DNA of 64,000 bases from the NCBI GenBank assembly GCA_030248195.1, contig JASAND010031905.1:27357-91356 (forward strand). Direction: 5' to 3'. Below, piece by piece: positions 33,542-45,168 of the stretch; the first letter of the stretch is position 1; every line of letters begins with the position of its first letter. A program made the translations under genes and the position numbers. The stretch comes from Trissonchulus latispiculum. Its lineage: Eukaryota > Nematoda > Enoplea > Enoplida > Ironidae. The notes beneath the pieces were generated by a model that saw only the letters and a program-made list of their open reading frames with translations, ran no database searches and was not told the DNA's origin.

Positions 33542-33914
33542 ACGCGTTAAGACGGAGTGACCAAATTACAAAGCCTAGACTCCGAGAATTGTGCCGAGTT
33601 GAGTTGAGGTGTGCCGTCTCCCTGAAGTTTGAACTCCAGATCGTTGCTTTCGATTTCGAGTCAAAGGATGGTGGAGAATCACCATGGAGTGTGGGCCGAC
33701 TAGTTGGTGCTCATGCTATCATTGCTCCTACCCGCCCTATCTACCTCGAGAGACGGGGCAGGGTTGACTTTATCCATGTTCATTTTTCTTCCCCATTTTC
33801 TATATTCGCCATATCAGGTTAGTATTTCAGAAAGTAGTGTAGATGTAGAAACTCATCCCACGAACCTCGCAGCAAATGACGGCCAACAAAGTGAAGCCGG
33901 TTCAGCCCGCCAGC
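33542..33914. other. Segment upstream of gypsy pol, nothing certain
   Basis: Short overlapping ORFs on the + strand (33589-33822, 33704-33919) do not resemble known proteins. Could be leader or decayed gag of the gypsy element or unrelated DNA. Confidence 0.35.
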
Positions 33915-34131
33915 TGTAACAATTCGGCGCAGGCTAGTGTTGGGATTGGCCGAAATTGTCCTTGGTTGGCAACTACTTAAAACTAAGTTGGAACCACAGG
34001 CTGTATAAGAGGCCTCGCAAGCAGCAATCGCTTTACTTTGTAATGTGAAACGTTCTCAACTCTAAACTGCAGCACAGGCTCGTCATCCATCATTATTTTA
34101 GAGACTCAAGCTCCTGATTCCGGTTGATACA
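33915..34131 (+). mobile_element. Possible solo LTR-like segment
   Basis: Runs from TGTAACAATTCGG to GTTGATACA, the TG...CA ends expected of an LTR, with a TATA-like ctgtataagagg about two-fifths along and a G/C-balanced start. A second copy is not seen in the window, there is no clear primer-binding site or polypurine tract, and orientation (+) would be opposite to the gypsy ORF. Weak call. Confidence 0.25.
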
Positions 34132-34737
34132 GTTTCTCTAATATGGAAGGCACAGATTCGTTTTTCATACAAATGTATATGTGTACTCGCAGCAGGCCTG
34201 TATATTTGCTGGAGCGAATATGTTCAAAACTGCCAAATTTTGCATAAAGATATTGCTTGTTATTCAATTAAATTTGCTAATTGCGTGCATCCATATCAAA
34301 ATTTTAGTAGAAGTCTCCAAACCGCCATCGCTTGAAGCACTGTTCCACCACAGGTGGACAAGGGGGGGGGGGAATTTCCCCCCCCCCCTCGGCGAAGTCG
34401 CCCACAAGGGTTCACGAAATTGCTCCCACAAGGGGTAAGAAAATCGGCCATAAGGGGTCAGAAAATTGCCCAAAAATTAGGTTTTACGACTAAAATTTCC
34501 AAAAATTTTCCGGCTTCGCCGGAATTTTTCACTTAAAATTACTATTTTTAGCTAAAAAACGCCCAAAAAACGCGTTTTGGTTAAAAAATCGCTGTTTTTT
34601 TTAAAAACTGGCAAAAATCGTTTAAAAATCGCTTTAAAAAGTACCCCTAAGAAGAATCGCTCTCACAAGGGGTACCCAAATTTGCTTCCACAAGGGTCAG
34701 TGAAATTTGACTTCCCGTTCAGGTATGTGTTCCACCC
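34132..34737. repeat. Non-coding stretch with CACAAGGGGT repeats and G/C runs
   Basis: Around 34365-34395 a run of G meets a run of C, followed by several spaced copies of cacaaggggt (about 34402-34690) and hairpins such as ggcttcgccgg. It looks like decayed transposable element sequence similar in style to the G/C-run blocks at 56.8-57.9 kb. No gene. Confidence 0.4.
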
Positions 34738-34740
34738 TAA

Positions 34741-34920
34741 AGGTGCATTCATAGTCGCGAACGCAGAGAGACGCGTGTCGATGTGCGTAGACGCGCGTCG
34801 ACGCATCAGATTATAACATGTTGTACCGTTTAAAAATAGTTGTAGCGTATTCATGCTCATGAACGCATGCAGAAGCTTACGTACGCGCGTCTGCTTGCGT
34901 CTGTAACTATGAATGCACCT
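34741..34920. mobile_element. 180-bp element with GACGCG motif
   Basis: Ends AGGTGCATTCATAG and CTATGAATGCACCT, an inverted repeat. Inside, acgcg/cgcgt/gacgc words repeat near both ends. Flanks are TAA and TTA, so the target was TA-rich but the exact TSD is uncertain. Another private-motif element. Confidence 0.65.
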
Positions 34921-36248
34921 TTAAGCTATCCCCAACGTAACTACAACAGATACCTCTTAAGCAACCGCGTTTTGTGAAGGAGCATGATTATTTTTTATCC
35001 ATACGCCCCACTCCAGTAGGACGTTCTCCCGTTAGGAGCAGTGCCAGCTGAATTTTGAATTTTTTAATTTTGCCTGTTGGTGAAACTGACACCGAGTAAA
35101 TGTCTTTACAATTACCCGAGGCGTTTACCAAGGCTAGAGATTTGCCAATTACCGTAACGCAACTCGGGAGCTCCACCCGAAGGCGGCTGCCCCTTAACTC
35201 TCGGAAAATTGATGACAGGGGGGATAACAACTATACCTGGTGCCGACTGGCGCCAAAATCAGCAGATTCAAAATCGATGTCCTCTGGTCCCCTTGGGACC
35301 ATTAGCGAGATTTAGCATTTCCAAATACAAGACAGACAATACATAACAAGATACTCTATAGTCACAATCTACAGTCAACATTATATAGATTTAGAATTCT
35401 TCCTTTTTATTGTATTTTGTTGTTGTTGTTATTGCTTTCCAATATTCTGAACTTAAGCTTCAGAAGCCATTTTTAGAGTATGTTCATTCCGTCTGCAAAA
35501 AAATTGTAAAAGACATAAATAGGAGTATAAGTATATGTTCACGACAAAAGCTTCGCTATGGAGACTTGGCGGCTGATGTAAAACTATAAAGGCTCTCAAA
35601 TCTGCATTCCTATTTTGGTGTGAGTATATCCATGTATTTTAAAGCGATATATAACGTATTAATTAATTTTAAATTCTAGAGCATAATCTACTAATTATTG
35701 ATATGTTATTAGTTAAACCTTAAAATTTAGCTGGCGAGAAAGAGCAAACATAAACTTTAGCAAGATGAGTGAAGAAAAGAGTCAGGGTTGGAGTGGTCGT
35801 GATTATAAGGTTGCGGTTAAGATTCCCAATGAACTCTGCATCGAAATAGTTTGAAGACCAGGATTAGGATTTGGTGTCGGAGATGATTTGACGATGAGCT
35901 GATGGAAAACCTTGAGGAATATTGAGGCCAAATAATGATATTTAGATTGAGATCAAAGATGAGCATTCTCGTTGAAGTTCGTTCCAACTGCATGATTCGG
36001 CATATCATGAACTGCTACAACTGAGAATTTTGCATAGATCACCAGGGTCTAATGGGAAATGAGATTTGGCGGGGATAGATTTTAAGGCTATATTTATATT
36101 TATATTTATATTTATTTATATTTATACATATTACGCATACATGTATGGGATTACTTTCAATTCCAAAATCGGAAATTTCTATTCTCTGTTCTAATTGATG
36201 ACTCATCGTTGCAGTTAAACTTTTGTCATTAATTTCTCAGCTCAGCAA
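34921..36248. other. Non-coding; distant relative of the 36-kb repeat near 35100-35290
   Basis: At 35108-35135 the words caattacccgaggc and aaggct recur from the repeats at 36.2 and 37.1 kb, but the rest is too divergent to align by eye. 35300-36248 is AT-rich with a (tatttatat)n run at about 36090-36130. No gene supported. Confidence 0.35.
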
Positions 36249-36875
36249 AGATTTTTTCCCTTAGTGCCACACCCCAGTTGCTTTCGCGATGAGGGGTAGT
36301 GTCATACCAAATTTTGTACTGGGTCCACGGTATGGCACTGAATAATTGCATATCGCAATTACCCGAGGCATAGGCAAGGCTACTGCCGGAGCAGAAGTGG
36401 CCACGCTGCTTTTACCGCATCGTGGACACCCGTTAGCACCATTCAAAGGGGTTTCCCCACTTGAGCGGCCAACGCCTTGAAAATCTCGGGATAAGTACAA
36501 ATACAATTTGGGGGGATGTTTATAGGTACCGCGGTACCATTCTTACAATAATCAATTTCCTGTTGTCAGCCGACAACAGAGAACTTTGAGTTGCAGTATT
36601 GTAGCTTGAAAGTCATAGAATGTTGAATTTCATGGCGGATCCGTAGGATCCAAAATTTCGTGTTTGCGGCCGATTAATGCAGATTGCTACATTCTCGCAA
36701 TCTGATCAGCCTAAAGTGTTGCGTAGATTATCCAAAGAATTATGTGCTAATTCATCTTTAATCTGAAACTAATTACTGGATTACTATTACTAAAGTTATG
36801 AATTAATTCATATTTCAGTGGACAAAGGACCCGGGGGTCTTCCACTTCCACGCACCAAGCCTAGTGTCAGAAACA
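36249..36875. repeat. Dispersed repeat, copy 1
   Basis: Aligns with 37037-37634 over its full length. Best conserved are cataccaaattttgtactgg, gcaattacccgaggcatagg, cggatccgtaggatccaaaa and the terminal cctagtgtca. It contains small perfect hairpins (tgttgtcagccgacaaca). A + strand frame open across much of copy 2 is stopped by TAA in copy 1, and a minus-strand frame open in copy 1 is stopped in copy 2. Family unknown. Confidence 0.7.
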
Positions 36876-37036
36876 GTTCTTTTTTGTTACTGTTTCATGA
36901 TCGAATATTAAAATACTTATACAAATTAAAAGCTTAGCTTTGTGGGATGACCAATGCAGTGTTGCCTCCTGTGAATAGTTCAGCGCCAATTGTGATTACA
37001 TTGAGATTGCATTGAGAAACCATGCTTACTGTTTTT

Positions 37037-37634
37037 TCCCGTAGTGCCACACCCAAGTTGCTTTCGCGATGACGGGTGTCATACCAAATTTTGTACTGGG
37101 TCCACGGTATGGCACTGAAAAAGTGCATATAGCAATTACCCGAGGCATAGGCAAGGCTACTGCCGGGGCAGAAGTGGCCACGCTGCTTTCACCGCATCGT
37201 GGTCACCCGTTAGCTCCATTCAAAGGGGTTCCCCCCCTGACTGGCCAACTGCTTGAAGATCTCGGATAAGTACAAATACAATTGGGGGGATGTTTTGGCA
37301 CCGAGGTACCATTCCTATAATAATCAATTTCCTGTTGTCGGCCGACAACAGAGCACTTTGAGTTGCAAGATCTTTGCTTGAAAATCGCAGATGGTAAAAT
37401 TTCACAAACGGATCCGTAGGATCCAAAATTTCATGTTTGCGGCCGATTGATGCAGATGGTACCTTCTCCCAATCTGATCAGCCTAATGTGTTGCGTAAAT
37501 TTGTCAAGGATCATTTATGCAAAACAAAGTATAATTAATTATGTGGATAGTGTTATTTAATTTACAATTCTTCATTGTATTGACAAAGACCCGGGGGGAC
37601 CATTTTCACCCCCCAAGTCTAGTGTCAAACAAAA
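37037..37634. repeat. Dispersed repeat, copy 2
   Basis: Second copy of the unit at 36249-36875, in direct orientation, spaced about 790 bp start to start. Roughly four bases in five match by eye. No clear TSD or tail. Confidence 0.7.
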
Positions 37635-37749
37635 CTAAGTTAAATATTTGAAAAGAAGAGATTAGACTAATAAATAGTTTACTTCAAGACTATTAATTTA
37701 ATTTTACCAGCTGGCTTGAATGTAGCCGAGACTTAGCGTAAGCTACAAC

Positions 37750-38281
37750 TAGTGATGTTTCAGTCACTGAAACTGAAACTGAAACTAGGTTTCAGTCTCT
37801 ACATGTTTCAGTTTCTGAAACTGAAACTGAAACTGAAACTATTTTGAGAAGAGACCTAAAATTGAAACTGAAACTGAAACATTTTTAGGCAGCCGACTGA
37901 AACTGAAACTGAAACTATATTGGGCAAAAGACTGAAACTCGGACTGAAACTAGTTTCAGTCTTTCCTTAAATCTTGAAAATTTTTAAGGTTTTGAGCTTC
38001 GATTCTGTTAACATTGCTGTAAGAGAGGTTGAATAAACAGTAAATTGTGCTTTATATTAACTCAGATAGGTGGAAACCGTTGTTTTTGATGCGAACTGAA
38101 ACTGAAACTGAAACTCCGACTGAAACTAAAACTGAAACTGAAATTATTAAACTTTGCCGACTGAAACTTTAACTGAAACTGAAACTACTTTGGTCCGCCG
38201 ACTGTAACTGAAACTGAAACTGAAATGATTTCGAACCACCGACTGAAACTGAAACTAAAATCGGCTACTGAAACAACACTA
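37750..38281. mobile_element. TAGTGATG-ended element with GAAACT arrays
   Basis: Ends TAGTGATGTTTCAGT and ACTGAAACAACACTA with near-perfect 8-bp flanks GCTACAAC (37742-37749) and ACTACAAC (38282-38289). Almost the entire 532 bp is actgaaactgaaact, broken by short spacers such as ctattttgagaag and gccgac. Subterminal sequence itself contains the motif. Same terminal class as the GGCCC, GGCTCG and GGATATCC elements. Confidence 0.85.
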
Positions 38282-39689
38282 ACTACAACTGGCCAGTTTA
38301 ATTTAATATTAATTAGCATTAGCATTCAGAAATGCTGATTTCCGAATTACTTTTGAATTAAATTTAAAATTCCAAAATTAAGAGAAACTTGTCTTGTAAA
38401 CGCAGCTAGTTCCCGCAGTTGTCGGATGCAATCTCTCCAGAATTTTCCAGCAAAGATTTCTCAAATATGATGAAACTTACAGGAACTTGTGCTAATATAC
38501 ATACAAATGCTGAATAGTTTAAACTTTATTTTCGATATAAAGGTGAATTCCTCAAGCTTTATAAAAAATCTTTAAACAATGTTTTGCACTTAAATTTTCT
38601 GCTGTAAGCAATTAAGAGCTCCTCATTTAAAATAATTAACTGCGCAGCAGGTTTACAATTGCTTAAATGTCCGTCCAGCGGAAACTGAACTTTTCCACGA
38701 AATCTTGACGCCGAATTCATGTGCCGACTTATACTTATTACTTTATTGTTGATGTTCTCTTTCTTTTTTCTTTTAATCTCCTGCGTTTTGCATTTGTACT
38801 TTTATTTCTCCTGCACATTGCAGATTCATTCTTTTGGAGAATATTTTAGTGTAATGAAGTTAAAGAAAAGTAATTACATTTGAGATTGTGGAAAATTCCA
38901 TTGAGATATTGAATGTTACGATATATGTTTATATTTTTCGGACAACCACCCTGAAGATTATTTCGAGTTCAGCTGCTTATGTTTCCGCCGTTTTGGTCAG
39001 CAATGTTTCGAGAATTTTTGAGAATTTGAAACGCTATGTCTAATGTATATTTTAGAGGGTGGAAGGATGTGAACTGTTCGTTACTATGCAATTTTACTCA
39101 AGATACTAAATGAAAACTAGTACATTTATTAATAAATCTCATAGTCATTTATTTCAAACAAAACAATTAATAGAAAACAGAAAAAATAACATAAACTAAT
39201 TGTTTTCTGTGATGCATTTTCATTCAAGAGTCTCTGTCAACGGTTGTCAAACTTCACATGTTTCAGTTGCGGCTCTCTCTAAATAGTAATAACATTAATA
39301 GTTACAGAAGAGCTTCATTTCACTGTTTCACGGAGTCTCAGAGGTATGGAAAACAGTATGCGTTGGTATTCAGATGACCTATTCCCACTTCAGTCCCAGT
39401 ATTGTATGTTCTTTTTTGATTGTAATAAAATGCTGGTAATGTTAATTGCAAAATAAAGACGAATTCTAAATTTTAGCAAAGAAATATAATAGTGCACAAG
39501 TGGCGAAAAGGAATATTCCAAAACCAAACAACAACACCACGAGCGCCGAGACTTTAAGGCTTGAAGATTGAAATTGCTTTCGTCTAATCACGTACAATAC
39601 ATTTGGAGAAGATAAAGTCCCAGCATGGACTAAGGGGAATATTGCAACCAATGCAAACGTGAAGAACTAGTTATAGGTAGTAATTTTTT
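38282..39689. other. Gene-free AT-rich stretch
   Basis: No ORF worth calling. A segment at about 39238-39300 (caacggttgtcaaa ... tagtaataacatt) recurs in altered form at about 40038-40098. Otherwise nothing recognised. Confidence 0.4.
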
Positions 39690-39860
39690 CGCCTAACGAA
39701 ATTTGTGGTCAAGTGTCAAGAGTGTTTGTGTGTGTGCGTGTTTGACAGATACTTATGCAGTTCTTTGTGTGCGTGTTTAACTTGACCATGAGACTTGACT
39801 TTTGTCAAGTTGGTCAAGGTGAAAACTAATTTGCATATTAAAAGCTGCAGAATGACAGCA
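39690..39860. repeat. TCAAGTG-motif repeat, copy 1
   Basis: Contains ggtcaagtgtcaag, a gtgtgtgtg run, tttgacagata, ttgtgtgcgtg and cttttgtcaagttggtcaag, ending aactaatttgcatatta. The same order appears at 41190-41350. The motif tcaag/cttga occurs on both strands, so this may be a weakened private-motif element. Confidence 0.55.
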
Positions 39861-40194
39861 GTTGTCTGTTTGTGAAGGGAAGCCATTCATATTTTTAAAC
39901 TTGCCCAGAAGGAACGCCATTACCATTTTTAAACTTGCGCAATCTACCAGAAAGCACAACGAAAGTCTGCATGAGAAAATGGAAAAGAATGTTGTGAGTT
40001 GTGACAAATAAAAAAGTAAGGTTTCTGACAATGTTCTGAACGGTTGTCAAAGATCAAATATTGCAGCTGCGCCTCCCCCATAATAGTAATAACACACGGT
40101 GTAAAGAAAAATATAATCAGCTAGGAACAGTAAGCCAGGCACCTCCTCTCTCCCCCCTCAATTTGGAGTTGTTTCTGTTACATTTAGGTCAGCC

Positions 40195-40330
40195 AGCGGT
40201 TGCATAAAAACTAACAGTGTTAGCTGTTAGACTAATATTTAACAGTGTTTGAAATTTTGTTGCATAAAACAACTGTCAGAAACAAGCTCATTCTAACAGT
40301 CTAATAATCAGTGTAGCTGTGTCATTTAAG
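40195..40330. mobile_element. Partial element with AACAGT motif
   Basis: Begins GGTTGCATAAAAACTAACAGT and has an inverted gttgcataaaac part-way, with repeated aacagt/actgtt words. The word GTTGCATAAAA is also the terminal word of the ACTATTGA element at 10042. Right end unclear. Confidence 0.45.
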
Positions 40331-41189
40331 TGCAAATTTCGTGGCACTGATTATCAAACTGTAATCAGTGCATCTTTTGGTTTAGGCGGTGATAGTTTGC
40401 TTATTTTTTGTTATGTTACTATCTCTTTTCTGACTTTTCATTGGGTTTTTATCCTATAAGGCTAATATAAGTTTTTTTAGAAATTTAATGTAGATCCCCT
40501 TATTCTGAGTTCAAGTGTTGGATGGGTGTAGTGGTAGTTATACATGTCAATCCAACCATTGCCAGAATCAGATTCAGAAAATATTACTTAAGCAAGGACA
40601 GTCAGAATAAAAAATTTGACAAGTCTAAAAAATTAGACTACTGCGTCCAAATCTTAGAATAAATTGAGTTAAATGCGTGAAAGTAACTTGAAAACATTGG
40701 TAATTCCCTATTTTTATTAAACATGCAGACAGTTAACATTGCACGTAATTTTGCAAACTTCATTAAATCCTAATAAAATCCAAATTTGACAATTTTTCAG
40801 CAGAGACCAATTAAAAATTTTTGGTATCCCTTGGACCTTTTAATTTTTAAAACGTTGAAATTTTGTTTGAACCAATCGTTTCAAATTTCTTAGTTTGGCC
40901 ATTATAGTTTTGCCTTTTGCACTAATGTTCCAGTTAAAAAGATCTAAGTATACAGAAAATTTACAACTCATCTTGCACCTTTATAATATGGAGAAAATCC
41001 CTCAGAGTAGTTTAGCTCTTACTTCGCTAGTTTATCCACGTGTGTATCAAATTTACAAAAAGGCATGAAAATATATGTATAACGTATATGCATACATTCA
41101 TCACATATGCATATTTGAATGTATGTATGTGTGTGTATGTGTCGTTGTGCACATTCATACTTATATGCATTAGACTTACACATTAGAGT
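40331..41189. other. Gene-free AT-rich stretch
   Basis: No coding signal. A short atgcatac/gtatgtgtgt region lies near 41080-41160. Nothing else recognised. Confidence 0.35.
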
Positions 41190-41350
41190 TTTTGCGTCTA
41201 CCGAAATTTCTGGTCAAGTGTCAAGTGTGTGTGTGCGTGTGTGTCTTTGACAGAGATTTATGCACTTCTTTGTGTGCGTCTTTGACTTGACCTTGCTACT
41301 TGACTTTTGTCAAGTGGGTCAAGCCATAAACTAATTTGCATATTAGAAAG
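41190..41350. repeat. TCAAGTG-motif repeat, copy 2
   Basis: Direct copy of 39690-39860 with the same word order and the same right end aactaatttgcatattag. Confidence 0.55.
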
Positions 41351-42235
41351 TGCGAGCGATTATACGCTGGGAGAAACACTTTTGTTACCAGAGCAAAGCT
41401 ATCGATTACTTTGTAAGAAAAACAGGAATGACGTAACTTTGCGAAACTTTGCTAAAGCTGCTCTGATAAGAATTACTTTTTGTAAAAAAATTATAGAATT
41501 CGAACTTTTCAGAAAACATTCAAATAGACCACCCTACTTTCAAAGCTCTACAAAATTCCAGCCTACAAGTTGTACACTTGCTGTAAATCTGTACGTATAG
41601 GAACTGATAATGAATAATTGCAATAAGCTTATAATACTCACCTATAATTGGTTGACGTTGTTTTTTCATCCCGACTGGCGTGCAAAGCGATCACAAACGT
41701 CGAACAACCTAAACATTTATAAAATAAAATACTGAAAATAACCAAAAGATGGACAAAATGGGCTGGACCAATGGGAAAGCTGAAAACAGGCTTGTAGAAG
41801 ATATATCAATCTGTTACATGGCTCGAATCGACAAATCTGGCTACACAGGCAGCTAAGCAGAACCTTCAAACGCCACCAAAAGCACACAACTTTGGTATGT
41901 GCCAAGTCAAAGTTTTTAGGCTTTACTTCAACTAACCATAGTAGTTTCCGACTTTCAGAGTGAAGAAATTTGGAAATAGACTCTGCCAGAGTTAAATTGA
42001 ACACTTTCGCTATTAATTTAGAAGGTAAAAGTATAGTCGTAAATTTCCAATTGCTTACTTACAATTGCCACAAACAAACTGCAAGACTAAAGCCAGTTTA
42101 TTCTAGGCAAACAAAGATACGAGTAAGAACGCAGACTGGGGGGGTGTGTGTGCGTCGCAATCTAAAAATGTTTTAGAAATACTACGTTTGAAAATCATTT
42201 TTTCCAATAACTTTTACACAAAACTTTCTTCCAGT
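41351..42235. other. Gene-free stretch before TTAA element
   Basis: Overlapping short ORFs on both strands (41307-41600, 41717-42004, 41970-42176) have no recognisable motifs and atypical composition. No gene supported. Confidence 0.35.
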
Positions 42236-42239
42236 TTAA

Positions 42240-43451
42240 GGGGGGGTCGCTTTGGGTCAAAATCGATAGTCACGGATTTCGCTCATTTTCACACACAATA
42301 TAGGTACATATGTTCTCAAAAACAAGACAAAACATTAGAGTTCGAAATCAAACGGTGACAGAGATATTCAGCTATAAAGTTGGAAAACTTGAAAATCACT
42401 GTGATTTGCCCTCCAAGGTCATGCTGAGACAGAACGCCAGCGAAATTTGCATCAACTAATATGGCAAATTGATTCTGTGGGTTGGCTAATATTTTAGTAC
42501 TAAAACGACTCCGGGATATTCAGATAGTCGTTCACAGTACATTTTTCAGTTGTGAACTGAGCCTTTTTCAGCTAACCGTGCCCTCAAACTTTAACTTGCT
42601 CTAACTTTCAGATACTACATTTCGGACACATGGTTCTATTAGAAAAGTTGTTCAGCTCATCAGTAGCTATCGAATGATACCCAATGTGTCTATATTTTGG
42701 AAATTTTAAAAATTGACTTTTGTGACCTATAAGAGATCAAAGGAGCCGACTCGACAGAAAAGTTCTACCTTGAAGCATTTGCCTTTAGCATAATGTCGGG
42801 CAGGCATTGAGAGTTTTATCTGCCATTTTTGGTGACTTTCGAGTGGGTAACGAGTGAGAAATTATTAAAAGAAAGTGAAAATTGTGCAAAATGATGATTT
42901 TTGGCAAAATTAGCACATATTGTGGCAAGTTTTTTGAGAGCACTACAAATGGTAGAAATTTGCTACTACTGTCATAAGAAGTCTGTGTATGCGTAGAGTG
43001 CAACTATCTATAAGCGATTTCTGTAGCTTTTGCCAATCGTGCAGGAGAGGCGAAAATGTTTTGCTGGTCCTGTTTTTCGTGGTACAAAAAGCACCACTTT
43101 TCCGAAATTTTGACTTTGAAAAATCGCCAAAAATCCGACACTCAACAGAATTATTCCAGAAGGGTTATTTGCACTCTCTGACATGTCTTTAACATGCACA
43201 ACAAGGTTGCAGCGCTGTATCTTGCATACAGCGAAAAATTTTTCTGCCACAAACTTTTTAACCTAACTTTTTCATTTTCCTATGTTTAACACAGGTCGAG
43301 GTCAGCTTTGAAGGGCTCTACAGAACGATAGAAGCAATATTACGCAAAACGCTCTTGTCTTGTTTTGAGGACCCATTGGGACTACAAAATATGTAAAAAT
43401 TAGCAAAATCGGAGATGGTCGAAAAATTTGCCAAAAAGCGACCCCCCCCCC
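42240..43451. mobile_element. TTAA-flanked element with G-run/GTCGC ends
   Basis: Flanked by TTAA on both sides (42236-42239, 43452-43455). Ends GGGGGGGTCGCTTT and the inverted AAAAAGCGACCCCCCC, about 1.2 kb. Subterminal halves share tcaaaatcg/aaaatcggagatggtc. TTAA duplications are typical of piggyBac and Kolobok superfamilies. No transposase ORF, so non-autonomous. A related right end lies at about 54670-54743. Confidence 0.75.
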
Positions 43452-43532
43452 TTAAGCTGGAATCTGATTACGGCAAGTTTATAGATCAGGACAAATTTCA
43501 TTAACCCAGGTCCGCATAAAACCTAATGTCAC

Positions 43533-44104
43533 CTAGAGTACATAATACATAAGAGTATGACAGCTGGCATACTCTATGTATTATGAGCTCGCTACATCCG
43601 ATGCGCGCTATCGGCTAACCCCCCCCCCCATAAATCAGACCCCCCTCACCCCGCCCCTATGCATCGTACGGCGTCCAAACGGGGGATCGGGCTCGTGCTT
43701 GTATATTTTGTACACAGATGTGTAGATCATACAAGCTTAAACCCCATACACAAATTGGGGCCCCGTCAAGTTTAATATGTAATTATACTAACATAGACCC
43801 CGACCCCCCCGTTTGGACGCCGTACATGTATAGGGGCGGGGTCAAGGGGGGTCAGCCAATAGTGTGCAGAGGATGTCGCGAGCTCATAGCACATAATGTA
43901 TGACGCTTGTCATACTCTTATGTATTATGTACTCTTGATAATACATAAGAGTGTGACAGCTGGCAGGCTCTATGTTATCAGCTCTCGAGCCATGCTCTGC
44001 ACGCTAACGGCCCACCCCACCCCCCGTAATACCTATTGGCCCACCCCGCAAATGAGTACCTAGTACCTGCCAGCAGTCGCACTCTTATGTATTATGGACT
44101 CTTG
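43533..44104. mobile_element. Two adjacent foldback elements of the CAAGAGTAC family
   Basis: First unit 43533-43937 ends atgtactcttg, with inner inverted arms cgtccaaacgggg and gtttggacgccgtac and C/G runs. A second, shorter unit follows immediately, ending attatggactcttg at 44104. Both share the ataatacataagagt(a/g)tgacagctgg end of the family. No clear TSDs remain. Confidence 0.7.
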
Positions 44105-44253
44105 AATCTTGATGCCACCCATATTGCATTTTTATGCTCCATCGGTACTTTTTATTCTTGTTCTATTTCATTTTTAAGGTTCTCAGTTCTTAAAATGCTA
44201 TAGCTCCATGAAATAAACTTCAAAAATCCCCAATAATTAAAAGTTAACCGAAC

Positions 44254-45168
44254 CAAGAGTACATAATACATAAGAGTATGACAGCTGGCGTACTCTATGT
44301 ATTAAAAGCTTGACACATTACGTTACGCTAATGCCGGGTCCATGCTCGCAGAGCTTTGTGCCTTGTGCTTTGTCCTTTTCCGGTTCATGCTCAGGGTTGG
44401 GCGAGACTGAGATTTCACCGAGACCGAGACTAGCAATTTTTAGCTTAAACTTCGGTTTTTCTAGTTTTTGAGGCTGAGGTCCTGTATTAGGGACTGTAAC
44501 GCATAAACATACGGTTTTCGCAACTCGTCAGTTAATTTTCGTTACATTCATTCCAAATTTTCGCTGAAATTTGATATTTTAAAAAAATTTCTGGTCTCGG
44601 TCCGAGACCGAGACTTTTGGGTGAGCGAGACCGAGACTGGTCAAGTCTCGGCTTTTGGGCGAGACCGAGACTCCCAACCCTGTATCATGCTCACCCTCAA
44701 GGGACGTTTAAAGCACAATGCTTTGTATTTTGTACTTTTTCGGTTCATGGTCATCTGTAGTACTTTGTGCTTTGTGCTTCGTGCTTTTGTGCTTTTGGAG
44801 GTGCTTTCAGATGTTCAACAATGTTTAACTTTTCCTTTGCTTCAACTTTGCTTTAGTAGTGCTCGGGCAATAAAATAAAGCAGGAGTTCACCTGTTTGCT
44901 GAATAAGATAATAACATCGTTTGCACTCGTTGTTTTAGCTAATTTAGCTGCTTTAAATATGTTACACGCAAAAATACTTTGCTAGCTAGAAAAATGTTTG
45001 TTATCAAGCTATTTATTAAACTGTATATTATATAATTATTTTATTATTAAAAATAATTAGAATGCTTTAGCTTTTCTGCTGAATAAAATACTTACGTGCA
45101 GATTATGTGTCACGCTTATAATACACAGAGTATGACAGCTGTCATACTCTTATGTATAAGTATTCTTG
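44254..45168. mobile_element. CAAGAGTAC-family element with perfect 7-bp TSD
   Basis: Ends CAAGAGTACATAATACATAAG and CTTATGTATAAGTATTCTTG, flanked by ACCGAAC on both sides (44247-44253, 45169-45175). The interior has gtgctttgtgc words, and the GAGACC element at 44392-44682 is nested inside. The same 7-bp TSD length as the copy at 24650-25094 supports one transposition mechanism. Confidence 0.8.
44392..44682. mobile_element. CAGGGTTGGG-ended element with GAGACC motif
   Basis: Ends CAGGGTTGGGCGAGACTGAG and the inverted GAGACTCCCAACCCTG, with arrays of gagaccgagac on both sides. Flanks both contain tcatgct, but offset by two bases, so the TSD is imperfect. CAGGG ends are common in hAT elements. 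Confidence 0.7.

Noticed and set aside
37750..38281. CRISPR-like array (regular repeats and spacers)
   Set aside because: The word is only six bases, spacing is irregular, the genome is animal and the block has transposon ends with a TSD.
39466..40031. Small hydrophobic ORFs
   Set aside because: Short and AT-driven hydrophobicity, with no partner copy or motif.
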